Source: Oscillatoria sp. FACHB-1407
GTDB taxonomy: Bacteria; Cyanobacteriota; Cyanobacteriia; Elainellales; Elainellaceae
Direction of reading: 5' to 3'
NCBI RefSeq assembly: GCF_014697545.1
Contig: NZ_JACJSA010000005.1
Span: 1-64,000, forward strand
DNA length: 64,000 nucleotides
In this document: positions 1 through 9,889 of the stretch, piece after piece
Numbering within the stretch: position 1 is the first letter of the stretch
Layout of the letters: each line of letters begins with the position of its first letter
Position numbers and translations under genes: made by a program
Notes under the pieces: generated by a model
The model's input: only the letters and a program-made list of their open reading frames with translations
Told to the model about the DNA's origin: nothing
Databases searched by the model: none

Positions 1-425
1 CTAGTGTTGCGAACACAAAGTTCTGCAATGTAGGGGGTTTGGGGGCTTCGCCCCCAAGAAGGGGTTTCACCCCTTCACCCCTTTCAAAACTTATTTTTTG
101 CTGTACTAGTCTGCTCCCTGCCATGAATTTGATGGCAAAACCCGCTCCTATCCGAAATCGAACTTATTGAATTCCCATGCCTCAGGGCTTTGCCTGTGAA
201 TCGGTAGAAAGCTGAACCGTTAGAACCCCTCAATGAGGGTTTTAACGCTGTGCTATAAGCATACTACAAAATACTACAGACATGTCATGTTTAGTTTAAA
301 CTTAACCAGCGATAATTTTGTGTTCTACTTTGAATAAATGGGCATCTTTATTGGTGAGGTGTGTAACTTTAGACACCATCAGGTTTTCGCACTAATCTAT
401 CCCCTTTCTGGCATTTGAGCTTGTC
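1..425. other. Non-coding leader upstream of the first sensor kinase
   Basis: No credible gene is seen. Two adjacent GC-rich hairpins lie at 39-57 (TTGGGGGC, loop TTC, GCCCCCAA) and 59-75 (AAGGGGT ... ACCCCTT). They resemble the palindromic repeats near 35.1 kb and could be the terminator of a gene to the left or a mobile-element remnant. The remaining 300 bases are AT-rich and must hold the promoter of the kinase starting at 426, but no clear -10/-35 pair is called. Confidence 0.5.
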
Positions 426-3347
426 ATGCTGTCAGACCTATTGCCGATTAACGCCAAAGATTGGGAGCAGGTGATTGAATGTCACCCACTCACGCTCTCA
501 CCTGAAACATCCCTGATGCAGGCTCTTCAACACTTTCAGCAACAAGGCTCAACCGTGACAGGTGCTTTTGTAGTTACCAATGGGCAACTGATCGGCGTGC
601 TCAATACCCAAATTATCCTGAGGCTTGTTTCCCTGGGCATTGATTTACACCAGATCACAGTAGGGGAAACTATGGTTCAGCCTGCCCTCACCCTGAATCC
701 AGCTGACCTCCAGGATGTCTCAATATTGGCTTATTTGCAAACTCAGGCAGCCGATGGAGTGGCGATTGTCAATGAGCAGATGCACTTTTTAGGCGCGATT
801 TGCCCCGATCGCCTGCAAGCTTACCTGCGCTCAAATGCTGTGAAATGGCAACATCAAGTTGCTCAACTGCAAGCCGAAAATGAGTGTCTGCGACGATTAC
901 ACCCAACCAATTCAGGCTCACCTTCGGTTAATCCAGCAGAGAATAGTTTCAACGCTGCCCGGCAAATCGTATTAGAAACAATCCCTGACCTGATGATTCG
1001 GATGACCGGAGAGGGAGTTTATATCGACTTTTTGCCAGCACGAAATTGCAAAACCATCATGCCCTCGTCCAACATGATCGGCAAGGCAATTTTTGAGGTG
1101 TTGCCTCAGACCATGGCAAATGAGCGAATGCATTATGTCAAGCTAGCCTTACAAACGGGTGAAACCCAGATTTATGAGTACGAAATTATCATTGATGGGA
1201 TTCAGTCATATCAGGAGGTACGTATCACCCCTAGTGGAGCCGATGAAGTGGTGGTGATGGTGCGGGATATTAGCGATCGCAAGCAACGAGAATCCCAACT
1301 AGAGCAAACTAAAGTTGACCTCTTTCAGGCAAGGGCTAATTTAGAAGTACAGGTCAAAGAACATTCCACCGCTCTTGAAGTAGCGAATCAACGCTTGCAA
1401 TATGAAATTGCAGAACGAAAGCGAATTGAGCAAGTGTTGCGAGAAAACCAAATTTACCTCCGCATTATTAATAAAATCGCTGCTTGTCTTACCTCTAGCT
1501 CATCGATTGAGCACATCATTGAAACCACGATCGAGCAATTGAGAAAGTACTTCAAAACTCTTCGAGTAGCATACTTTGTTTTAGACGAAGACAATATTAT
1601 TTCCCTAATTCATCAGGCTCAACCAGCTAATTTTTCCCCTATTACGATAGACACCGACATGTCAGCTGCGACTGAATGGGTTAACGCCCTTCGTCAATTT
1701 GAACCTGTCATTGTTGAAGATATTAGTCAAGCTTCTATTCTGGCTTCCCAAAAAGAGTCTCTATTAGCAGAGAAAGTTCAAGCTGTACTGGATATCCCTC
1801 TAAAGCACTCCAATACTGAAATCGGAATTTTAAGTTTTGAATCAGCTGAGCCTCGTCGTTGGAGCGAATATGAGATTGCTACGTTGATCGAAATTGCCAA
1901 CTATCTCTCATTAGTTCTACAAGAGGCAAACACTCAAAAACTGTGTGAATGGATCGAGGCGGCTCTTTTGCAATCGCGGCAAACAAATGCTCTGTTAGCA
2001 ACCGCTTTAGAAAAAGCAGGTGACGCCATCGAGATCACCAATGCTGACTTGATGATCGAGTATGTCAACCCTGCCTGGGAAAAGATGACAGGCTACAGCC
2101 GGACAGAAGCAATTGGCAAAAATCCAGGGACGTTGTTGCAGGGGCATGAACACGATGAAGCGTTAACTCGTCAGATTGAAGCCACGATCGCCACAGGACA
2201 GGTATGGCGTGGCAAAGGCACTGCCCATCGTCCTGATGGCACACTGTTTCACCAAGACATCACCATTTCTCCAGTTTTTAATGCCATTGGGCAAATCGAG
2301 CATTATGTTGCCGTTAGACGGGATGTGACATTGCGCCAGCAAGCTGAGGAGCAACTGCAAAGTGCAAACGATGAGATGGCGGCGTTGTTTGCCGCGATGA
2401 CAGATTTAATTCAAGTGTTTGATGACCAGGGGCGTTGCCTCAAAACTCCAACCCAACCCACAAGTTTGTTTGGAAGCGCAAATGATTGCATTGGTAAAAC
2501 GCTACACGATACATTTTCTCCTGATCTAGCAGATTATTTTTTAGCCTGTATCCACCAATGTCTCAGATCTTGTCAAACCCTTAATGTTGAATATAGTTTG
2601 ACCTTGGAAAATCACCAAACTCGATGGTTTGATGCCAACATTTCTCCGATCAATGAGAACACAGTGATCTGGGTTTCTAGAGACACCACGGAGCGAAAGC
2701 AGGCCGAGGAACAGCTCAAAACATCTCTCCATGAAAAGGAATTACTGCTCAAAGAAGTTCATCATCGTGTGAAGAACAACATGCAGGTTATTTCCAGCAT
2801 TTTTTCCTTGCAATCACAACATACTACCGATCCAGACACTCTAACGATTTTAGCGGACAGTCAAAATCGTATTCGATCCATGGCATTGATTCATGAAAAG
2901 CTATATCAGTCAAACTCTCTCGCCAAGATTGATTTTGCCGATTATGTCCGTAGTCTCATGCAAAACCTCTTTTCCACCCACCGCGATCAAGCAAATAAAG
3001 TTCAACTGAATCTCGATATTTCAGATGTGCCCCTCAATATTGATACAGCTATTCCCTGTGGGCTCATTCTTAATGAATTGGTTTCAAACTCTCTTAAACA
3101 TGCGTTTAAGGAAAAACAATCTGGAGAAATTATGATCACATTCATGAATTCCACCCAGGAACATGTCCATTTAGTTGTCAAAGACAATGGCACAGGGCTA
3201 CCCAGTAACTTGAATATTTACCAGACAGATTCCTTAGGTTTGCGATTGATCCGTGCTCTGAGTCGCCAATTAAATGGGAAATGGGAACTTTATAATAATG
3301 GTGGCACTGTCTTTACAATTGTCTTTCCCAGATTTGTAGAACGCTAA
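426..3347 (+). CDS. Multi-sensor histidine kinase (CBS-PAS-GAF-PAS-PAS-HisKA_2-HATPase)
   Basis: Soluble sensor kinase of 973 residues without a clear membrane segment. Domains in order: paired CBS domains (about 17-131, a nucleotide-binding module), PAS (about 180-285), coiled coil (285-345), GAF (about 345-505), two PAS domains (about 526-645 and 655-765), then a HisKA_2 phosphoacceptor with EVHHRVKNN (His779/His780) and an HATPase_c domain with the N-box ILNELVSNSLKHAF and DNGTGLP. The HisKA_2 type is typical of kinases that signal to stand-alone receivers. The receiver-kinase gene 100 bp downstream on the same strand is the obvious partner candidate. The ATG start lies just after a non-coding leader. 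Signals sensed are unknown; CBS suggests adenine nucleotides, which is inference. Confidence 0.9.
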   Translation: MLSDLLPINAKDWEQVIECHPLTLSPETSLMQALQHFQQQGSTVTGAFVVTNGQLIGVLNTQIILRLVSLGIDLHQITVGETMVQPALTLNPADLQDVSILAYLQTQAADGVAIVNEQMHFLGAICPDRLQAYLRSNAVKWQHQVAQLQAENECLRRLHPTNSGSPSVNPAENSFNAARQIVLETIPDLMIRMTGEGVYIDFLPARNCKTIMPSSNMIGKAIFEVLPQTMANERMHYVKLALQTGETQIYEYEIIIDGIQSYQEVRITPSGADEVVVMVRDISDRKQRESQLEQTKVDLFQARANLEVQVKEHSTALEVANQRLQYEIAERKRIEQVLRENQIYLRIINKIAACLTSSSSIEHIIETTIEQLRKYFKTLRVAYFVLDEDNIISLIHQAQPANFSPITIDTDMSAATEWVNALRQFEPVIVEDISQASILASQKESLLAEKVQAVLDIPLKHSNTEIGILSFESAEPRRWSEYEIATLIEIANYLSLVLQEANTQKLCEWIEAALLQSRQTNALLATALEKAGDAIEITNADLMIEYVNPAWEKMTGYSRTEAIGKNPGTLLQGHEHDEALTRQIEATIATGQVWRGKGTAHRPDGTLFHQDITISPVFNAIGQIEHYVAVRRDVTLRQQAEEQLQSANDEMAALFAAMTDLIQVFDDQGRCLKTPTQPTSLFGSANDCIGKTLHDTFSPDLADYFLACIHQCLRSCQTLNVEYSLTLENHQTRWFDANISPINENTVIWVSRDTTERKQAEEQLKTSLHEKELLLKEVHHRVKNNMQVISSIFSLQSQHTTDPDTLTILADSQNRIRSMALIHEKLYQSNSLAKIDFADYVRSLMQNLFSTHRDQANKVQLNLDISDVPLNIDTAIPCGLILNELVSNSLKHAFKEKQSGEIMITFMNSTQEHVHLVVKDNGTGLPSNLNIYQTDSLGLRLIRALSRQLNGKWELYNNGGTVFTIVFPRFVER

Positions 3348-3447
3348 TTTCTTTGACCGATGTTTCTATTAGGCTCATCCAATGTATTTCCCCCAAATCA
3401 ATTAACTCCCACTCTAATTAATTTGGATTTAGCGATTTTTTTGTATT

Positions 3448-4590
3448 ATGTTAGCCACTAAAATCCTGATTGTTGAAGATGAGGCAATCGTTGCCGAAGA
3501 CATTGCAAGTTGCCTGGAAAAGATGGGGTACATCATTGTTGATGTTGTGGCATCTAGTAATGCAGCGATCGCAGCCGCCGTGAAATATTCTCCTGATTTG
3601 GTGTTGATGGACATCATGTTGCAGGGTGAAATCGATGGCATTGAAACAAGCCAATCCATCTGCTCAAAGCTTAATATTCCTGTGGTCTATCTCACGGCTA
3701 ATGCGGATGAAAGCACGTTAGAAAGAGCCAAGGAAACGGGACCCTTTGGATACATTATCAAGCCTTTCAAAGACCGAGAATTGCGGGCAGCGATCGAAAT
3801 TGCACTCTCTCGACATCAAACTGAAATCGAAACCCAGAAGGCATTAGCTGCCGCTGAAGCCTTGCGTCAAAAAGCTGAAGAAACCAGCGAACTGAAAAGC
3901 CTTTATCTCTCGATCGCGTCTCACGAGTTTCGCACACCACTTTCCATCATCCGGATGGCAACCGAATTGTTGCAAAACTACAGTAATCAGATGCCAGAGT
4001 GCAAACGACAACAAAATCTGCAACGCATTCAGACAGCAACCGATAGCATGAACCTTTTGCTAGAAGATGTATTGATGTTAGGGCAAGTCGAATCTGGCAC
4101 TCTGGAAATTCACTTGGTGCCCGTAGAGTTGGTGAGTTTCTGTCAGGAAATGATCGAAATGTTGCAACTCAGCGCAGGCGAAAAGCATTGCTTAGAATTT
4201 AGATGTAATAAAGCAGCTATTCAGGCAATGATCGATGAAAAATTGGTGTGGTATTTGTTGAATAATTTGTTAGTGAATGCTATCAAATACTCTCCTGAAG
4301 GAGGCAGTGTGCTGTTGACACTTCACCTGCAAGATGATCAGCTTTGTTTGCAGGTGCAAGATCAGGGCATTGGCATTCCTTTAGAACATCAAACCCAATT
4401 GTTTGAGCCTTTTAAGCGGGCAAGAAACGTTGGTAACATTCCGGGAACGGGGTTAGGGTTGGCGATCGCTAAACGATCGGTCGATCTTCATCAGGGGCAA
4501 ATCAGCTTTGTCAGCAGCCCTGGAGAAGGGACAACCTTCACCGTTCAACTCCCCTTTTATCCGACTCCTACAGGCACCGTTCTATCGTAG
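3448..4590 (+). CDS. Hybrid response regulator-histidine kinase (REC-HisKA-HATPase)
   Basis: 380 residues. N-terminal receiver domain (1-120) with acidic pocket Glu10/Asp11, phospho-acceptor Asp55 in LVLMDIML, and the conserved KPF lysine. A short coiled coil leads to a HisKA domain with SHEFRTPL and an HATPase_c domain with NLLVNAIKYSP, DQGIGIP and GTGLGLAI. The receiver-first order suggests that phosphorylation of the receiver controls the kinase, as in other cyanobacterial REC-HK proteins. It follows the preceding kinase by 100 bp on the same strand, so the two probably form a phosphorelay. The 3' end overlaps the convergent deacetylase gene by 23 bp. Confidence 0.9.
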   Translation: MLATKILIVEDEAIVAEDIASCLEKMGYIIVDVVASSNAAIAAAVKYSPDLVLMDIMLQGEIDGIETSQSICSKLNIPVVYLTANADESTLERAKETGPFGYIIKPFKDRELRAAIEIALSRHQTEIETQKALAAAEALRQKAEETSELKSLYLSIASHEFRTPLSIIRMATELLQNYSNQMPECKRQQNLQRIQTATDSMNLLLEDVLMLGQVESGTLEIHLVPVELVSFCQEMIEMLQLSAGEKHCLEFRCNKAAIQAMIDEKLVWYLLNNLLVNAIKYSPEGGSVLLTLHLQDDQLCLQVQDQGIGIPLEHQTQLFEPFKRARNVGNIPGTGLGLAIAKRSVDLHQGQISFVSSPGEGTTFTVQLPFYPTPTGTVLS

Positions 4591-5488
4591 CCGCGACAGA
4601 CTGAGCCAGAGCGTTGAAGTGGTATCCCCCTTCTAAACCAAACACAATGCGACGGGTTACACTCAGACAATAATCGGTTAAAACTCCATAGTCTTGCGGT
4701 TGCAAACAAATCCCTGCGAGTGGGTCATCATTATTTGCATCATATCCTGCGCTAACAATCAGCACATCGGGCTGAAATCGCTTCAACGTCGGCACAATCT
4801 TGTCTTCAAAGATGGGACGATACTCCTTTAGAGTGCTGCCTGATGACATGGGAACGTTGATGACGTTATTGTGTGCCCCCTGTTCGTCAGTAGCTCCCGT
4901 TCCTGGATATTGGGGAAATTCATGTAACGAACAAAACAGGATACTGGGGTTGGTTTCAACGATCGCCTGCGTACCGTTACCGTGATGGACATCCCAATCC
5001 AAAATTGCCACCCGCTCCACTCCAGGTTGCCGTAGAGCATAGAGAGCCGCGATCGCCGCATTGGCAAAGATACAAAATCCCATGCCCAACTCTGGCAGAG
5101 CATGGTGACCGGGAGGGCGAGCGATCACAAAGGTGGGGGCGTTGGCTTCTAGAACGCGATCGACTCCATCCAACCAAGCACTCACCGCCAGTAACGCAAC
5201 ATCGTAACTACGGGGTGATACGGGAGTATCGGGGTCAATGTGCCCACCCCCGCGATGAGCTAATGCTTTGACGGCTGCCACATAACGAGGGGGATGCACC
5301 GCATACAGAGCATCGGTGAGGCGAGTTCCCTGAGCATCAACGGCTGTGGGCAATCGCCACTCTAGTTGGTCTGCCCAGGATACCGACCTTAAAGCGGTTG
5401 TAATTGCCTGTAATCTGCCTGAGTTTTCGGGATGATAGTAACCCGTGTCGTGTTGCAAAAATTCGTCACTATAGACGATAGAAACCAT
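4568..5488 (-). CDS. Histone deacetylase family protein (acetylpolyamine/acetoin-utilisation type)
   Basis: Zn-dependent deacetylase of the HDAC/AcuC/acetylpolyamine amidohydrolase superfamily, which removes acetyl groups from lysine or small amines. Visible motifs are RPPGHHA (tandem His), LDWDVHHGNGTQ (Asp/His metal ligands), SLHEFPQYPGTG and SAGYDANNDDPLAG (second metal Asp), ending with the GLEGGY loop. The length (306 residues from the chosen start) fits the family. The chosen ATG gives MVSIVYSDEF, matching where bacterial homologues begin; in-frame ATGs at 5500, 5518 and 5548 are alternatives. It is convergent with the upstream kinase gene and overlaps it by 23 bp. Confidence 0.88.
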   Translation of the reverse strand: MVSIVYSDEFLQHDTGYYHPENSGRLQAITTALRSVSWADQLEWRLPTAVDAQGTRLTDALYAVHPPRYVAAVKALAHRGGGHIDPDTPVSPRSYDVALLAVSAWLDGVDRVLEANAPTFVIARPPGHHALPELGMGFCIFANAAIAALYALRQPGVERVAILDWDVHHGNGTQAIVETNPSILFCSLHEFPQYPGTGATDEQGAHNNVINVPMSSGSTLKEYRPIFEDKIVPTLKRFQPDVLIVSAGYDANNDDPLAGICLQPQDYGVLTDYCLSVTRRIVFGLEGGYHFNALAQSVAATIERCL

Positions 5489-5607
5489 AGAGATTGTCAT
5501 AGGAAGGCTTTTTCCCATCCTAAACCCAACCTCATGCTTTCTCTTCATCTGCTATTAACCAAATTGGGCAGGTTCTATGGCAATCTGGACAATAGGACAA
5601 AATATTG

Positions 5608-5645
5608 TTAGCTATCGCTGTACTTGATTAGCTATCGCTGTACTT
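5608..5645. repeat. 18-bp direct repeat upstream of ispG
   Basis: TTAGCTATCGCTGTACTT occurs at 5608-5625 and again at 5628-5645, a 20-bp period, ending 30 bp before the ispG ATG. It could be a duplicated promoter or regulator half-site, or a slippage product. Confidence 0.7.
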
Positions 5646-5675
5646 CTTCATCCGCAGCATCTTTACGCACCGCAT

Positions 5676-6914
5676 ATGCAAACTCTGCCAAACCCCGTTG
5701 TCTCTACTCCATCGCTTCAGTTTTCAACCGATATGGCGATTCCCCGTCGCAAGACTCGCCCTGTCCCCGTTGGTGACATTTTCATCGGTGGAGATTATCC
5801 CGTCGCCGTCCAGTCGATGATCAACGAAGACACGCTAGACATCGATGGCTCTGTTGCTGCGATTCGACGGTTGCATGAGATTGGTTGTGAGATTGTTCGG
5901 GTGACGGTGCCCAGTATGGCTCACGCCAAAGCCATGCAGGAGATTCGGCAAAAGTTGTATCAATCCTACAAGCCTGTGCCGTTGGTGGCAGATGTGCATC
6001 ACAACGGCATGAAGATTGCTCTGGAAGTTGCAAATTATGTTGATAACGTGCGGATTAACCCAGGATTATACGTGTTTGAGAAACCCAAGGGCGATCGCAC
6101 AGAATACACCCAAAGCGAATTTGACGAGATTGGCGACAAGATTCGAGAAACACTAGAACCACTGGTTGTCTCCCTGCGGGAACAAGGCAAATCCATGCGG
6201 ATCGGGGTAAACCATGGTTCCCTGGCAGAACGAATGCTGTTTACTTACGGCGACACGCCCGAAGGCATGGTGGAGTCCGCTCTGGAGTTTATTCGCATCT
6301 GCGAATCCCTCGATTTTTACAACATCGAGATTTCTCTTAAAGCCTCTAGAGTCCCCGTGATGATTGCGGCAAATCGTCTCATGGTGCGTCGCATGGATGA
6401 ATTGGGTATGGACTATCCTCTGCATCTCGGTGTCACCGAAGCTGGAGACGGTGAATATGGGAGAATCAAGTCCACTGCGGGAATTGGCACCCTCTTAGCC
6501 GAAGGAATTGGGGACACGATTCGCGTTTCACTCACCGAAGCCCCCGAAAAAGAAATCCCAGTTTGCTACAGTATTCTGCAAGCTCTGGGCTTACGGCGGA
6601 CAATGGTAGAGTATGTTGCCTGTCCTTCCTGCGGACGCACCCTGTTTAACCTGGAAGAAGTGCTACACAAAGTTCGGGAAGCCACAAAACATCTCACCGG
6701 ACTCAACATTGCGGTGATGGGTTGCATTGTCAACGGACCCGGTGAAATGGCGGATGCTGACTATGGATATGTCGGCAAACAAGCTGGATATATCTCACTC
6801 TACCGAGGACGAGAAGAAATCAAGAAAGTCCCCGAAGATCAGGGCGTGAGCGAGCTTATTAATCTAATTAAAGCCGACGGTCGTTGGGTTGACCCACAAC
6901 CAGCCAGCCATTAA
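5676..6914 (+). CDS. ispG: 4-hydroxy-3-methylbut-2-enyl diphosphate synthase (ferredoxin-type)
   Basis: Penultimate enzyme of the MEP isoprenoid pathway. It converts methylerythritol cyclodiphosphate to HMBPP with a [4Fe-4S] cluster; in cyanobacteria ferredoxin is the donor. The 412-residue protein has the family N-terminus ([19 protein letters not shown]), the TIM-barrel body, and the C-terminal cluster domain with [12 protein letters not shown] (CxxC) and [17 protein letters not shown], which carries the third cysteine. Length fits the cyanobacterial/plant-like class without the long plant insert. It is a single gene preceded by an 18-bp direct repeat. Confidence 0.97.
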   Translation: MQTLPNPVVSTPSLQFSTDMAIPRRKTRPVPVGDIFIGGDYPVAVQSMINEDTLDIDGSVAAIRRLHEIGCEIVRVTVPSMAHAKAMQEIRQKLYQSYKPVPLVADVHHNGMKIALEVANYVDNVRINPGLYVFEKPKGDRTEYTQSEFDEIGDKIRETLEPLVVSLREQGKSMRIGVNHGSLAERMLFTYGDTPEGMVESALEFIRICESLDFYNIEISLKASRVPVMIAANRLMVRRMDELGMDYPLHLGVTEAGDGEYGRIKSTAGIGTLLAEGIGDTIRVSLTEAPEKEIPVCYSILQALGLRRTMVEYVACPSCGRTLFNLEEVLHKVREATKHLTGLNIAVMGCIVNGPGEMADADYGYVGKQAGYISLYRGREEIKKVPEDQGVSELINLIKADGRWVDPQPASH

Positions 6915-7037
6915 TCAAGCTATAATCAGCTTTTCTCTAGCTAATCTTTAAACAGTCCGATCACTCCAATGATCACCTTTTAGAGAAGTCTATGCTAGAT
7001 TGAGCGTACTAACTTTACCCTTGTCTCCTCTCCCTTC

Positions 7038-8342
7038 ATGCAAATTATGGCTATTTCAAAACGCGGCTTCGTTTTGGGCGCAACTGCGGTAGCTGTCACC
7101 GCTGTCACCGTCACTGGAGCAGGAATGCATTTGTCGCAAGGGCAGGCATTTTTTCAGGAGAGCCCCAAGGAGTTAGTGGATGAAGTTTGGCAACTGGTGA
7201 ATCGCAACTATGTCGATGCCACTTTTAATCAGACTGATTGGCAATCGGTCAGACGTGAATATTTAGGACGGTCGTACAGTAACCGAGAAGAAGCTTACAC
7301 CGCTATTCGGGAAATGCTGGAGCGGTTGGAAGACCCTTACACCCGCTTTATGGACCCAGAAGAGTTCCGTAGTATGCAGGTGGAGACGTCGGGAGAGCTA
7401 ACTGGGGTTGGTATCCAGCTTTCTCAGGATGAAGAAACTAAGGAACTCGTAGTTGTTTCACCAATTGAGGACTCTCCAGCGTTCGCAGCGGGTATCACTG
7501 CCAGAGATGTGATCGTCAAAATCGATGGTCAGAGCACTGATGGAATGGATGTTAACCAGGCTGTATCTCTGATTCGAGGTCCCGCTGGAACAGAGGTGAC
7601 CTTGACCATCAAGCGGGGCGAAGAGGAATTAGAGTTTCGTTTACAGCGTGCCCGCATTGAACTCCATCCAGTTCGCTATTCGATGCAAAATAGCGACATC
7701 GGCAAGATCGGCTACATTCGTCTGACTCAATTTAGTGCAAACGCGGCAGACGAGATGAAGGCAGCGATCGAAGACTTGGAAGCTCAAGGCGCAACAGGTT
7801 ACGTCTTAGATTTGCGAGCTAACCCCGGTGGCTTGCTCTATTCCAGCATTGATATCGCTCGGATGTGGTTGGATGAGGGCACGATTGTTTCAACGGTCGA
7901 TCGCCAAGGTGTGTCCGATCGCCAGGCTGCCAATGGTACGGCTCTCACGAATAAACCGCTGGTTGTCCTAGTAGATGTCGGCTCTGCCAGTGCTAGTGAG
8001 ATTTTGTCGGGAGCGTTGCAGGATAACGATCGAGCCACATTAGTGGGAACTCAAACCTTTGGCAAAGGCTTGGTGCAATCGGTGCGAGGTCTGGGAGATG
8101 GTTCTGGACTGGCGGTTACGGTCGCTAAGTATCTAACTCCGAGTGGGCGAGATATCAACCATGCTGGCATTGCTCCAGACGTAGTTGTAGAACTCAGCGA
8201 CGAAGAACGGCAAGCCCTTTTCCGCGATCGCGACGCCATTGGCACTTCTGATGACTTGCAATATTCCAGAGCACTGGAAGTATTGCAGCAAGAGGTCGCT
8301 GAATGGCAGCAACAGCAACAGCGTGCGCAGACAACTCCTTAG
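7038..8342 (+). CDS. Carboxyl-terminal processing peptidase (S41 family)
   Basis: Lumenal/periplasmic serine protease of the CtpA/B/C family; members mature the D1 protein of photosystem II or process other exported proteins. The sequence begins with a hydrophobic signal segment (about 10-40), followed by a helical domain, a PDZ domain (about 105-190, with GVGIQLSQ and DSPAFAAGI) and the S41 catalytic domain. The Ser/Lys dyad is visible as Ser318 in GSASASEI and Lys343 in TFGKGLVQ, spaced as in the family. The protein ends with a Q-rich tail just before a heptamer repeat array. Which of the three cyanobacterial Ctp paralogues it is cannot be told here. Confidence 0.93.
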   Translation: MQIMAISKRGFVLGATAVAVTAVTVTGAGMHLSQGQAFFQESPKELVDEVWQLVNRNYVDATFNQTDWQSVRREYLGRSYSNREEAYTAIREMLERLEDPYTRFMDPEEFRSMQVETSGELTGVGIQLSQDEETKELVVVSPIEDSPAFAAGITARDVIVKIDGQSTDGMDVNQAVSLIRGPAGTEVTLTIKRGEEELEFRLQRARIELHPVRYSMQNSDIGKIGYIRLTQFSANAADEMKAAIEDLEAQGATGYVLDLRANPGGLLYSSIDIARMWLDEGTIVSTVDRQGVSDRQAANGTALTNKPLVVLVDVGSASASEILSGALQDNDRATLVGTQTFGKGLVQSVRGLGDGSGLAVTVAKYLTPSGRDINHAGIAPDVVVELSDEERQALFRDRDAIGTSDDLQYSRALEVLQQEVAEWQQQQQRAQTTP

Positions 8343-8475
8343 TCAGTGGTCAATGGTTAATAGTCAATGGTCAGTGGTCAACGGTCAGTGATTAGTGGTC
8401 AAGGGTCAATGGCTAATAGTCAGTGGTTAAGGGTCAAGGGTCAATGGGTAGCAGTTGATAGTTAGCCATCAACCA
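8343..8475. repeat. Heptamer tandem array (GTCAATG type)
   Basis: About sixteen degenerate 7-bp units (GTCAATG, GTTAATA, GTCAGTG, GTCAAGG and similar) begin right at the stop codon of the protease gene. The same unit makes the larger array at 20.56-20.76 kb. This is the short tandemly repeated class known from filamentous cyanobacteria; no coding capacity is evident. Confidence 0.85.
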
Positions 8476-8481
8476 ATGACA

Positions 8482-9033
8482 TTATCGATTGACCACCAAC
8501 GGGAATTCTCGCTCAACTTGCCAGTGATGCCCAGTGTGGATGAGGAGGGTGATGCGATCGCTTACCCATTCAAATTCTACGGAGCGCGATCGCAGTTCTT
8601 CCCATGCCTGTTTGAAGGTCTGTCGGGTAACATTGCGTGAGGCAACGGTGAGATGAGGCGAGAAAGGTCGTTGCTTTGATTTAGGATCAACAATGCCTAA
8701 CTGCGTTTCTAGCGTTGCCATCAAAGCGGCTTGCAAGTGCAATAAGCTTGGTGTCTTGAGAACGTTGATGTAGAGCACTCGTGGCGGAAAGGAGCCAAAG
8801 CCTGACAACTGTACAGGTACAACACGTTGTTGTGTGACAAAATCACTCAAACACGCTTCCAGGGTATGTTGTTGCAGCGTATCCCATTCAAACGGAGGTT
8901 GCAGCGTAACGTGGGGCGGGGCTTTTGAAACCCCGGTGCGATAGCGATCGCCCAATGACTGGATGACATCGCTAGCATAGTCTTGAATCGGTTGCGGGGG
9001 AACCAGCGCAATAAAGAATCGAACGTGGGGCAT
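8482..9033 (-). CDS. RNA 2',3'-cyclic phosphodiesterase (2'-5' RNA ligase family, ThpR-like)
   Basis: 2H phosphoesterase with the two HxT motifs, PHVTLQPP near the N-terminal third and PHLTVA about 80 residues later, which form the active site for opening 2',3'-cyclic phosphates on RNA ends. The N-terminus RFFIALVPPQPIQ is typical of the family. The ATG at 9033 is chosen over a TTG five codons upstream because homologues start just before RFFIAL. Length 183 residues fits. It is transcribed towards the protease gene, separated from it by the heptamer array. Confidence 0.85.
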   Translation of the reverse strand: MPHVRFFIALVPPQPIQDYASDVIQSLGDRYRTGVSKAPPHVTLQPPFEWDTLQQHTLEACLSDFVTQQRVVPVQLSGFGSFPPRVLYINVLKTPSLLHLQAALMATLETQLGIVDPKSKQRPFSPHLTVASRNVTRQTFKQAWEELRSRSVEFEWVSDRITLLIHTGHHWQVEREFPLVVNR

Positions 9034-9110
9034 GACTACAAAACTCAACAGTCGTTCAACAGGAGATAATTCACGCTATCCTTAAAATCCGATAGCAGAG
9101 CACGGTTGAA

Positions 9111-9377
9111 ATGCCTTGGTTTGTCAAAATTGAAAAGGGAATCGTTGATAAATCTACCTTTGATCAGTCTGTACCCGCTCATAAAGCATTTGTCAAAGAC
9201 TTGATTACCAAAGGACATCAGGCAAGGACAGGATATTGGGCTGAGCGGGGCGGAGGGATGTTGCTCTTTCAAGCAGCGTCTCTGGACGAGGCAAAGGCGA
9301 TCGTGGCACAAGACCCACTCATTCAAAACGGTTGCGTCACCTATGAACTGCATGAGTGGTGCATCGTGCTTGAGTAA
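9111..9377 (+). CDS. YciI family protein
   Basis: Small (88 residues) ferredoxin-like alpha/beta protein of the YCII family. The pattern of an N-terminal strand with Phe, PAHKAFVKDLITKG, the GG-rich turn (AERGGGMLLF), the DEAKAIVAQDP helix and a C-terminal EWCIV strand is typical. Catalytic roles are proven only for a few members, so function is open. The next gene, smpB, starts 44 bp downstream on the same strand and may be cotranscribed. Confidence 0.8.
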   Translation: MPWFVKIEKGIVDKSTFDQSVPAHKAFVKDLITKGHQARTGYWAERGGGMLLFQAASLDEAKAIVAQDPLIQNGCVTYELHEWCIVLE

Positions 9378-9421
9378 AAAATGGTCGAGTCAAAATTTTT
9401 GTTGAGCTTGAGTTTTTGAGG

Positions 9422-9889
9422 ATGAGCGATAGCAACGACGGTTACAAAATTGTCAGTGATAATCGACAAGCCCGGTTTCTCTACGAAATTCTAGAAACCT
9501 ATGAGGCGGGGGTCGAGTTGTTAGGCACTGAGGTCAAATCCATTCGACAGGGCAAGGTCAATCTGCGCGATGGCTATGGGTTGATCCGTAATCATCAGGT
9601 GTGGTTGTACAACGTGCATGTGTCTCCCCACGACACGACGAATCGTGTCTATAACCACGAACCGACCCGCACCCGCCGATTATTACTCCACAAAGAAGAG
9701 ATCCGCAAGCTGATTGGAAAAGTCGAGCAAAAAGGGCTCACGCTCGTACCCCTCAAACTCTATCTCAAACGGGGTTGGGTCAAGGTGACGCTGGGACTGG
9801 TGCGCGGTAAGAAGTTGCACGACAAGCGGGAAGATCTGAAGCGCAAGCAAGAGAAGCGCGACATTCAACGAGCCATTAAATCGCGATGA
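9422..9889 (+). CDS. smpB: SsrA-binding protein SmpB
   Basis: Partner of tmRNA in rescue of stalled ribosomes. The 155-residue protein shows the family pattern: DNRQARFLYEILETYEAGV, LLGTEVKSIR, VNLRDGYGLI, LYNVHVSPHD, the RRLLLHKEEIRKL region, LKLYLKRGWVKV and the basic C-terminal tail with KRDIQRAIK. The ATG at 9422 is preferred; a TTG two codons upstream is possible. The stop codon at 9887-9889 overlaps the first bases of a palindromic interspersed element that presumably acts as the transcript end. Confidence 0.96.
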   Translation: MSDSNDGYKIVSDNRQARFLYEILETYEAGVELLGTEVKSIRQGKVNLRDGYGLIRNHQVWLYNVHVSPHDTTNRVYNHEPTRTRRLLLHKEEIRKLIGKVEQKGLTLVPLKLYLKRGWVKVTLGLVRGKKLHDKREDLKRKQEKRDIQRAIKSR

